Shown here: positions 1 through 4,522 of the stretch, in pieces | Layout: each line of letters begins with the position of its first letter | Numbering within the stretch: the first letter of the stretch is position 1 | DNA from: Candidatus Bandiella numerosa | GTDB lineage: Bacteria > Pseudomonadota > Alphaproteobacteria > Rickettsiales > Midichloriaceae | Assembly (NCBI RefSeq): GCF_021811875.1 | Contig: NZ_JAJBJD010000025.1 | Coordinates: forward strand, 1 to 9,089 | Length of the DNA: 9,089 bases | Reading direction: 5' to 3' | Translations under genes and position numbers: made by a program | The notes under the pieces: generated by a model | What the model was told of the DNA's origin: nothing | What the model saw: only the letters and a program-made list of their open reading frames with translations | The model's database searches: none

Positions 1-90
1 TCAGCAAATCGGCATGCAACATGCTAATTTAGCATAATATTTTGTTAACTTTCTTGAATTCCTATTATTCTATCAGCTTTTATACCAAAC

Positions 91-237
91 TTATCGTTCT
101 TCTTTATATGAATCTAATTTTTTAAATTCATTTATTGCATATCTTCCTTGCTTTGCATTTATGCAACGGCCTTTATCAACTAATAAAGCAACCATAATAT
201 CTGCTTTCCCAACATCTATTCCTAATACATTTGACAT
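91..237 (-). pseudogene. Truncated IS110-family transposase, N-terminal fragment (48 aa)
   Basis: The ORF starts at an ATG (237-235) six bases after a perfect AGGAGG (plus-strand 244-249). Its first residues, MSNVLGIDVGKADIMVALL, match the first beta strand of the RuvC-like DEDD nuclease fold of IS110 transposases; Asp8 would be the first catalytic acid. Similarity fades after about residue 41 (NEFKKL), and a stop follows at codon 49, whereas intact family members are about 300-400 residues with a C-terminal Transposase_20 domain holding the catalytic Ser. No continuation appears in the other frames of the 90 bases that follow; a short open stretch in another frame (FGIKADRIIGIQES, then stop) does not look like transposase. 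It is therefore a deletion remnant. The family call is fairly safe; the subgroup is not. Confidence 0.7.
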
Positions 238-290
238 ATTGTGCCTCCTAAATTAATAATATTAAAAGTTTAAAGCTAACCATGTGAATA

Positions 291-420
291 CAGAATAAAC
301 CTATTATTTAGGTTTTTCTAAGATACCGTCCAACTTTAGACTTTTATGGAAGGAGGTTCTTATCAAGTTACCAGGCTTAATGCCTTGACGACGCCTCAGA
401 ATCACTCCTTCCAGCCGTTA
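291..420 (-). ncRNA. Possible IS110 bridge-RNA-like structured RNA
   Basis: On the minus strand, upstream of the transposase fragment, a perfect 9-bp helix forms between 405-413 and 347-355 (TGGAAGGAG with CTCCTTCCA). After a two-base bulge it is extended by a 5-bp helix (398-402 with 356-360, one G-U pair on one strand). The enclosed loop has a smaller stem (AGGC/GCCT around 373-385). Further 3' a perfect 7-bp hairpin with a 5-nt loop lies at 297-315. This segment is clearly less AT-rich than its surroundings. A weak promoter-like pair (TTGTTA 443-438, TATAAC 422-417, only 15 bp apart) precedes it. Known: IS110-group elements encode a bridge RNA with two internal loops between left end and transposase. 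Inferred: this is a decayed or intact version. The guide loops cannot be assigned without the element's ends. Confidence 0.4.
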
Positions 421-540
421 TAAAATAGCTAATCTCATAACAACTTATTTACAAGTATTTATTCTTGCTTTTTCAAGATACATGACGGTGCCCTTTTAAC
501 ATAGCCACTAACCTTAATATTTTTACCTATTGGCTCAAGC

Positions 541-582
541 AAAAAGAAAACCTCATCATGAAAATAAATCAAAATGAGGTTT
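541..582 (-). terminator. Rho-independent terminator of the dsbA-like gene
   Basis: A perfect 9-bp stem (AAACCTCAT at 548-556, ATGAGGTTT at 574-582) encloses a 17-nt loop. Read on the minus strand it begins 13 bases past the stop codon at 596 and is followed directly by a T-rich run (TTTTCTTTTT including the stem end). Stem, distance and U-tract fit an intrinsic terminator for the minus-strand operon, and it marks the border between host genes and the IS remnant. Confidence 0.8.
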
Positions 583-595
583 CAACTTTGCTGTA

Positions 596-1591
596 TTAAT
601 TGCTGTTAGTATTATTACTGATTTCTTCTTGTTGCTCAGGATTAGAGACAGGACTATTTACATCCTGATATTTATCATCCATTTTTTCGCTTGATACATC
701 ATTTTTATCGGATACCTCTGCATTATTAGCATTATTACTTACGTCATTGCTACCGCTATTATTTACGTCGCTGCCATTAACGTTATTAATAATACTCATG
801 AGTTTATCATAGTTTACATAGCCAGGAATTAATTGCTCATTCACTATTATAGTTGGAGTTGATCTAAAACCAATTCCTTTAGCAACTTCTAAATTTTTGT
901 CTATCACTGATTGAACAGATGGATCTTCAATTTCTTTATAAAGTTTCGCACTATCAATATCTAAAGTTTTACAAATATTTTGTACTTTTTGATCAATGCT
1001 AGTATCACTGTTATCATCCATCAATGCGAAATGAAAATCTAGATATTTTGCTGGAGCTATTTTATATACAGCAATCGCTAATTGACTAGCCTTTAAAGAA
1101 TCTGCCCCTAAAATAGGTAGGTCTTTAAATACTATACAAACATCTTGTTTGCTATCCACAATTTGCTTAATAACCTCAGACATTTTCTTACAATAACCAC
1201 AATTATAGTCATAAAAAGTAACTATGGAATTTTTAGCGTTGGGGGTACCATACTTAGGATCATTTGCATCATTAAGTAATTGTTCTTTAAAATCCACAAC
1301 TAACTGTTGAACTTTTTTATTGTGGGCATCTTGTTGTTTACTTACATGAGATTCAATTGCTGAGATAACAATCTCAGGATTATCTTTTAGCTCTTCTTTG
1401 ATAATATCCTTAACTTCAGATTTAGTAATGGTTTCTGAATTATCAGTTACATTTTTGGAGCTATTATCAATTACGGCTGTTTTAGTATCTTCTGGCACTG
1501 TACGATGCGTCTTAGAATTTTTATAAAAGAAATAACCTAGAGAAGCTACTACTAATACTATTAACAAAACAAATATATTTTTCGATTTCAT
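596..1591 (-). CDS. Membrane-anchored DsbA/Com1-like thiol-disulfide protein with Asn/Ser/Asp-rich C-terminal tail
   Basis: The 331-residue protein starts with a Lys-containing n-region and a hydrophobic segment (about 6-22) with no clear signal peptidase site, so it is probably anchored in the inner membrane and faces the periplasm. Residues 57-100 form a helical, charged segment like the N-terminal region of Com1/ScsC-type proteins (KEELKDNPEIV). The thioredoxin-fold domain runs from about 118 to 272, with catalytic CGYC at 131-134 in FYDYNCGYCKKM and the expected Thr-cisPro at 245-246 (FRSTPTIIV). It should act as a disulfide oxidase or isomerase of exported proteins. A low-complexity tail (273-331) rich in Asn, Ser, Asp and Glu follows the fold and is unusual. 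The gene lies 119 bp downstream of dciA, a gene order common in alphaproteobacteria, and ends at an intrinsic terminator. Fold certain; exact subfamily less so. Confidence 0.9.
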   Translation of the reverse strand: MKSKNIFVLLIVLVVASLGYFFYKNSKTHRTVPEDTKTAVIDNSSKNVTDNSETITKSEVKDIIKEELKDNPEIVISAIESHVSKQQDAHNKKVQQLVVDFKEQLLNDANDPKYGTPNAKNSIVTFYDYNCGYCKKMSEVIKQIVDSKQDVCIVFKDLPILGADSLKASQLAIAVYKIAPAKYLDFHFALMDDNSDTSIDQKVQNICKTLDIDSAKLYKEIEDPSVQSVIDKNLEVAKGIGFRSTPTIIVNEQLIPGYVNYDKLMSIINNVNGSDVNNSGSNDVSNNANNAEVSDKNDVSSEKMDDKYQDVNSPVSNPEQQEEISNNTNSN

Positions 1592-1710
1592 GGTAGTTAA
1601 ATTTAATTACTTATACGATGGAGAATTATTGCACGAATTATTTAGCAATGTAAATGAATTAATGTAAAAAATATAATTTATTTATTAATAATGTTGAAAA
1701 AAATCAAAAT

Positions 1711-2157
1711 TTATTGTAAATTTTGTGCAATATTTATCAATATCTCCTTTATTTTTTTGTTATTATTTTTATTTATTGCAAGTAAGATATCTCTATTTTG
1801 GCTTAATGAATTTGTTGGCGCAGGCTTTTTTAATTCCTCAATAAATTTTTTTGCAGGTTTAGTGCATACTCCAATAATTTTTATTCTAGAAATAATCTCA
1901 TATCCAAAATATCGTGTGATTTTGTCAATGATGTGAGGAATCATCATTTGAATCTTCAATATATTGCAGTGATTACTGATTTTAACCGTAAGAGTATTGT
2001 CCTTGTTTTTTGAAAATTTAATATCTTGTGGCAATATCTTATGCTTTAAGTCATCCCCCACAATCAAATCCCAGTAAAATAGTATTTTATAGTATGGGGT
2101 AGTGTGTTTATCAAATACAGGCTTAATTACTTGCTCAACATGACTTTTTAACCACAT
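1711..2157 (-). CDS. dciA: DciA-like DUF721 protein, probable replicative helicase loader
   Basis: The 148-residue protein carries a DUF721/DciA domain in its first about 100 residues: an N-terminal helix, then YWDLIVGDDL, a Pro before the first beta strand (PQDIKF), a LTVKI strand and a helix running into IIPH-like residues, ending with FGYEIISRIKI. DciA is the widespread ancestral loader or activator of the replicative helicase DnaB in bacteria without DnaC/DnaI. The Lys/Asn-rich C-terminal tail is short. The reading frame also opens at a TTG at 2163, but the ATG at 2157-2155 is preferred. It follows rpsT by about 20 bp on the same strand and precedes the dsbA-like gene; the DUF721-DsbA pair is familiar from alphaproteobacterial genomes. 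No SD is visible. Family assignment is good; the loader role rests on family knowledge. Confidence 0.8.
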   Translation of the reverse strand: MWLKSHVEQVIKPVFDKHTTPYYKILFYWDLIVGDDLKHKILPQDIKFSKNKDNTLTVKISNHCNILKIQMMIPHIIDKITRYFGYEIISRIKIIGVCTKPAKKFIEELKKPAPTNSLSQNRDILLAINKNNNKKIKEILINIAQNLQ

Positions 2158-2179
2158 TGTCAAATTTGCATTTTATGTA

Positions 2180-2464
2180 TTAGCCAGCAGGAGCAACTGA
2201 TTTCTCTAATGATTTTACCTTGTGTGCAAGCCTGCTAACTTTTCTCGAAGCAGTATTTAACTTAAGTACTTTTTTGGTAACGGCCTTCATGATCGTTGAC
2301 TCTGCTATCCTTAGGGCTGGTGCAGCATTAGCTAGATCATTTAACTTAACTAACTCTTCAACTTTTTTTGTAAATGTTTTAATTTTACTTTTTGTCGCTT
2401 TATTTCTCAACACTCTTTTAACAGATTGTTTATGCGCTTTAATTGCTGATTTATGTTGTGCCAT
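2180..2464 (-). CDS. rpsT: 30S ribosomal protein S20
   Basis: The 94-residue, Lys-rich, almost wholly helical protein begins MAQHKSAIKAHKQSVKRVLRN, the typical S20 opening that binds the 16S rRNA 5' and 3' minor domains. The conserved core continues through NKATKSKIKTFTKKVEEL and ends with NTASRKVSRLAHKV, which is the family signature. Length matches the usual 85-95 residues. It starts at an ATG 13 bp after the rpsD stop, so it is very probably cotranscribed with rpsD. This pairing differs from the monocistronic rpsT of E. coli, where S20 represses its own translation; no comparable leader is seen here. Confidence 0.95.
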   Translation of the reverse strand: MAQHKSAIKAHKQSVKRVLRNKATKSKIKTFTKKVEELVKLNDLANAAPALRIAESTIMKAVTKKVLKLNTASRKVSRLAHKVKSLEKSVAPAG

Positions 2465-2477
2465 AATTAATTTTTAT

Positions 2478-3095
2478 TTATCTTGAATAAAACTCTACTA
2501 CTAAACTAGGCTCCATTTGTACTGGAAATGGAACTTCTGCTAAAGTTGGTACCTTAAGATAAGTAGCTTGAAGATTAGAATTATCAATCTTTATGTATTC
2601 TGGCGTATCTCTTTCGCTTCTCTCTTTCGCCTCAAGAACAATCAATAATTTTTTAGATTTGTCATTTACCTCAACTATATCATTCGGTTGTAGCCTATAG
2701 CTTGGTATATTGACCACTTTACCATTTACTCTTACATGCTTGTGAGTTATGAACTGCCTAGACGCAAATACAGTAGGAACAAATTTAGATCTATACACGA
2801 ACGCATCAAGCCTTGATTCTAATAAACCAATCAAATTTTCACCAGTATCACCCCTTCTACGGCTTGCCTCAATATATATAGCTTTAAATTGTTTTTCTCT
2901 AATATCTCCGTAATACTTTTTCAACTTTTGTTTTGCTATAAGTTGTGTACCATATTCAGTTGCTTTCTTATACCCTGAAGTTCCATGTACACCAGGCGGA
3001 TAATTTCTTTTGTTATATGGATCTTTATCTGTGCCCCATAATGCTGCACCAATTCGGCGACTAATGCCATACTTTCTATTTAATCTTTTTGACAC
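2478..3095 (-). CDS. rpsD: 30S ribosomal protein S4
   Basis: The 205-residue protein aligns end to end with bacterial S4: an N-terminal region ([23 protein letters not shown]), a central helical domain with [10 protein letters not shown] and [14 protein letters not shown], an S4 RNA-binding domain (about 94-155, including [17 protein letters not shown]), and the C-terminal [18 protein letters not shown] characteristic of alphaproteobacterial-type S4. The zinc-binding Cys residues found in some S4 proteins are absent. S4 is a primary 16S-binding protein that nucleates small-subunit assembly. The start is a GTG (3095-3093); the two upstream ATGs are out of frame or stop at once. A strong promoter sits 29-56 bp upstream, and rpsT follows after 13 bp. 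Confidence 0.97.
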   Translation of the reverse strand: MSKRLNRKYGISRRIGAALWGTDKDPYNKRNYPPGVHGTSGYKKATEYGTQLIAKQKLKKYYGDIREKQFKAIYIEASRRRGDTGENLIGLLESRLDAFVYRSKFVPTVFASRQFITHKHVRVNGKVVNIPSYRLQPNDIVEVNDKSKKLLIVLEAKERSERDTPEYIKIDNSNLQATYLKVPTLAEVPFPVQMEPSLVVEFYSR

Positions 3096-3123
3096 TATTA
3101 TTCATTGATTACATTTTAAGCAA

Positions 3124-3151
3124 AATATAATATAAAAACCTACTAAGTCAA
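3124..3151 (-). promoter_or_regulatory. Promoter of the rpsD-rpsT operon
   Basis: On the minus strand a -35 box TTGACT (3151-3146) is separated by 16 bp from a -10 box TATATT (3129-3124). Transcription would start near 3117, leaving about 22 nt of leader before the GTG of rpsD. The match to the sigma-70 consensus is the best in this part of the window, as expected for ribosomal protein genes. Confidence 0.55.
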
Positions 3152-3170
3152 TCATTTATGAATATTTTTA

Positions 3171-3190
3171 CCGAAAAGATTGCTTTTAGG
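3171..3190 (-). terminator. Weak hairpin at the end of zapA
   Basis: An imperfect inverted repeat (CC-AAAAG paired with CTTTT-GG, one mismatch, 4-nt loop) overlaps the zapA stop codon and is followed on the minus strand by TAAAAATATT. It could act as a weak terminator separating zapA from rpsD, but the U-tract is poor. Confidence 0.25.
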
Positions 3191-3515
3191 AATCCAATTT
3201 TTTTAATAACGCAGATATATTGTTAATTTCTTCTGCAATTAATTCATACTCATTTGCCAATGATTTTTTCTCATTTTCAAATTGATCATAAAAATTTGCT
3301 TTTAAATCTTGTAAATTTCTATTTAAAATTTCTATTTCATCTATTAGATGTAATGATGTAACTAAGAATGCTTTAGTATCTGATATGTTTTTACTGTGGC
3401 TTTTTATTTCATCTACTTTTGAGCTTAATTTTTCAGTTAAATCTAACAATTTTTTTGGATTTTCACACGAAAGCTTAATCTGAGTATTCCCTATTTTTAA
3501 TTCAACTTCTTGCAT
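3186..3515 (-). CDS. zapA: Cell division protein ZapA
   Basis: The 109-residue protein has the two-part ZapA build: an N-terminal globular part of about 45 residues (EVELKIGNTQIKLSCENP, then a helix with KLSSKVDEIKS) and a long C-terminal helix with coiled-coil character (about 50-107). The start VELKIGNTQI with a following Cys-Glu resembles the (V)xVxIxGxxYxLxCxx pattern of ZapA. ZapA tetramers bundle FtsZ protofilaments and stabilise the Z-ring. It begins 10 bp after the stop of a small coiled-coil gene on the same strand, an arrangement known in alphaproteobacteria. Sequence identity within this family is generally low, so some uncertainty remains. Confidence 0.8.
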   Translation of the reverse strand: MQEVELKIGNTQIKLSCENPKKLLDLTEKLSSKVDEIKSHSKNISDTKAFLVTSLHLIDEIEILNRNLQDLKANFYDQFENEKKSLANEYELIAEEINNISALLKKLDS

Positions 3516-3525
3516 ATTTTGAATT

Positions 3526-3846
3526 TTATTTTCTATTTAAAATATTTTTTAATTGATTAATTGATATGTCTATATCCTGAGTCGCATCATCGTTGACCAA
3601 ACGATCATCTTTTTCAAATTGAATAACTGAAGTTTCAGTAGTTATTTTATCTGACATTTTAATATCTAAATCTTTTTGCTCTGATTGAGGCTTTATAATT
3701 CTGTTTAATTTATCTATTTCATCATGAAGCTTAGCATTTTCAATACTAAGACTTGTTATTTTTCTTTCCAAAAATTTAACTTCCTGGATCTTATTAATAA
3801 TTGCTTCATGCAAATCCTGTAAAGCTAATTTTATTTTGTTATCCAT
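3526..3846 (-). CDS. Small coiled-coil protein upstream of zapA, ZauP-like
   Basis: The frame is open up to 4023, but a start at the ATG 3846-3844 (MDNKIKLALQDL) is preferred: the upstream part runs into the divergent tatB-like gene and encodes a sequence unlike the rest. This gives 106 residues. Residues 4-50 form a continuous amphipathic helix with heptad-like Leu/Ile spacing (coiled coil), followed by a polar, acidic linker and a short C-terminal helix (INQLKNILNRK). Location directly before zapA with a 10-bp gap matches the conserved ZapA-ZauP coiled-coil pair described in Caulobacter, in which ZauP works with ZapA to focus the Z-ring. The call rests on position, size and coiled coil, not on sequence identity I could measure. 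Confidence 0.6.
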   Translation of the reverse strand: MDNKIKLALQDLHEAIINKIQEVKFLERKITSLSIENAKLHDEIDKLNRIIKPQSEQKDLDIKMSDKITTETSVIQFEKDDRLVNDDATQDIDISINQLKNILNRK

Positions 3847-3864
3847 ATTAATAATTATTGCATG

Positions 3865-3899
3865 AATATATAGCGTATAGTAGCATACACCGAATCGGT
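3865..3899. promoter_or_regulatory. Divergent regulatory region between the coiled-coil gene and the tatB-like gene
   Basis: The 97 bp between the two divergent starts hold a -10-like TATATT for the minus strand (3870-3865) and, near the middle, an 11-bp near-palindrome ACCGA-a-TCGGT (3889-3899) that stands out as GC-richer than its surroundings. The palindrome could be an operator, but nothing identifies a binding protein. Confidence 0.25.
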
Positions 3900-3914
3900 T
3901 TAAAATACGATAGC

Positions 3915-3920
3915 TATAAT
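3915..3920 (+). promoter_or_regulatory. -10 box of the tatB-like gene
   Basis: A perfect TATAAT lies 24 bp before the ATG at 3944, putting the transcript start near 3927. No convincing -35 hexamer is found 16-18 bp upstream, so this promoter may depend on an activator or on the AT-rich context. Confidence 0.4.
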
Positions 3921-3943
3921 AACTTATCAAGAGATTTTTCCAG

Positions 3944-4159
3944 ATGTTTGATATATCATTATCTGAATTGCTATTAGTTTTTGTTGTTGGAACAATTATT
4001 TTAAAGCCTAAAGATTTGGTCAATATACTTCAAAAATTTAATAAATTAAGTAAATTTGATAAAAAATTGCCCAATAAAGCAGAAGGTGAAGAAGATTTTT
4101 TTAGCTTTAATAAAGCTAATCTATTTGATCAAAATGACAAGGTGGAAAAGAAAAAATGA
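3944..4159 (+). CDS. Short TatA/TatB-family protein, TatB-like
   Basis: The 71-residue protein begins MFDISLSELLLVFVVGTIIL, which is the TatB opening: Glu at position 8 in a membrane segment (about 6-20), followed by a hinge with Pro22 and an amphipathic helix (KDLVNILQKFNKLSKF). TatB forms with TatC the receptor for twin-arginine signal peptides in the inner membrane. Two points are odd. The usual Gly-Pro hinge is Lys21-Pro22, and the protein is much shorter than typical TatB (often 100-170 residues), ending in a charged tail ENKANLF...KVEKKK-like. No tatA or tatC lies next to it. It could alternatively be a TatA paralogue; the MFDI start and E8 favour TatB. It is transcribed away from the zapA pair. 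Confidence 0.65.
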   Translation: MFDISLSELLLVFVVGTIILKPKDLVNILQKFNKLSKFDKKLPNKAEGEEDFFSFNKANLFDQNDKVEKKK

Positions 4160-4207
4160 TTACGGATATTAACTTATCGAACACATAATACTTTTGTGAA
4201 TTTATAC

Positions 4208-4236
4208 TTGACAATATATGGGATTCGGTCTAATTT
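4208..4236 (+). promoter_or_regulatory. Promoter of feoAB
   Basis: A perfect -35 TTGACA (4208-4213) is followed by TCTAAT (4229-4234, 5 of 6 matches, 15-bp spacing) or TAATTT (4231-4236, 17-bp spacing). Transcription would start at about 4241, exactly at the Fur-box-like sequence. Confidence 0.45.
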
Positions 4237-4241
4237 CTTGT

Positions 4242-4256
4242 CAAGAATGATTATCA
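4242..4256. promoter_or_regulatory. Fur-box-like operator before feoA
   Basis: CAAGAATGATTATCA matches the 7-1-7 Fur consensus TGATAATGATTATCA at 12 of 15 positions, including an unbroken AATGATTATCA. It lies at the predicted transcript start and 12 bp before the feoA ATG. This is where a Fe2+-Fur repressor would act, as it does on feoAB in many bacteria. The AT-rich background raises the chance of a random match. Confidence 0.45.
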
Positions 4257-4267
4257 ATTGCAATTAC

Positions 4268-4504
4268 ATGAAAACCAAGTCCATAAATAAATTACATAAA
4301 GGAGCTTATTTTATAATAGAGCATTTTTCACTGGATAAAATACAAAAACTCAAATTAATGGAGCTAGGAATATTGCCAAAAATAAAAATAAAATTACTTA
4401 AAAACAATAATTTTGGCTCATCCATAATAAAATGTGAGGGCGTTAAATATGCATTAGACAATTCAATAGCGCAAAAACTTATTACTAATGAAGTAGTAAA
4501 TTAG
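4268..4504 (+). CDS. feoA: FeoA, cytoplasmic SH3-like partner of FeoB
   Basis: The frame opens upstream at a GTG (4196), but the ATG at 4268 is chosen because it gives a 78-residue protein of normal FeoA length and leaves the promoter and Fur-like site outside the gene. The sequence follows the FeoA pattern: KLHKGAYFIIEHF, a helix with KLKLMELGILPKIKIKLL (the conserved L-x-x-LG(I/L)xPG-like element, with Gly replaced by Lys), a strand over GSSIIKCEGVKYAL and a final AQKLIT. FeoA is a small cytosolic beta-barrel protein needed for FeoB-driven Fe2+ import. It precedes feoB by 18 bp and is surely cotranscribed. No feoC follows. Confidence 0.88.
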   Translation: MKTKSINKLHKGAYFIIEHFSLDKIQKLKLMELGILPKIKIKLLKNNNFGSSIIKCEGVKYALDNSIAQKLITNEVVN

Positions 4505-4522
4505 ATTATAGATAATATCAAA

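Larger units (their letters stand above)
91..420 (-). mobile_element. IS110-family element remnant (left end plus start of transposase)
   Basis: Read on the minus strand, this stretch has the order of the 5' side of an IS110-group element: a structured non-coding leader of roughly 180 nt, a strong SD sequence, and the first 48 codons of a DEDD-type transposase. The remaining several hundred codons are missing, so the copy cannot transpose by itself. IS110 elements have no terminal inverted repeats and usually leave no obvious target duplication, so the outer borders cannot be fixed; the true left edge could lie anywhere up to about 540, where the dsbA-like gene's terminator begins. Seen: ORF start, RNA-like inverted repeats and SD. 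Known: IS110-group elements carry their bridge RNA in this position. Inferred: that this is such a left end. Confidence 0.6.

Noticed and set aside
1691..1936. Open frame of 81 codons on the plus strand with a hydrophobic product
   Set aside because: It lies antisense to the conserved dciA coding region; the hydrophobicity comes from complementing Lys/Asn/Ile-rich codons.
2220..2486. Open frame of 88 codons on the plus strand, membrane-like
   Set aside because: Exactly opposite rpsT, a certain gene; antisense of Lys-rich helices gives Phe/Leu-rich sequence.
3847..4023. N-terminal 59-codon extension of the coiled-coil gene
   Set aside because: It overlaps the start of the divergent tatB-like gene and has no coiled-coil or conserved character; the ATG at 3846 gives a sensible protein.
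4196..4267. GTG start giving FeoA a 24-residue extension
   Set aside because: The added region would cover the promoter and Fur-like site and exceeds normal FeoA length.
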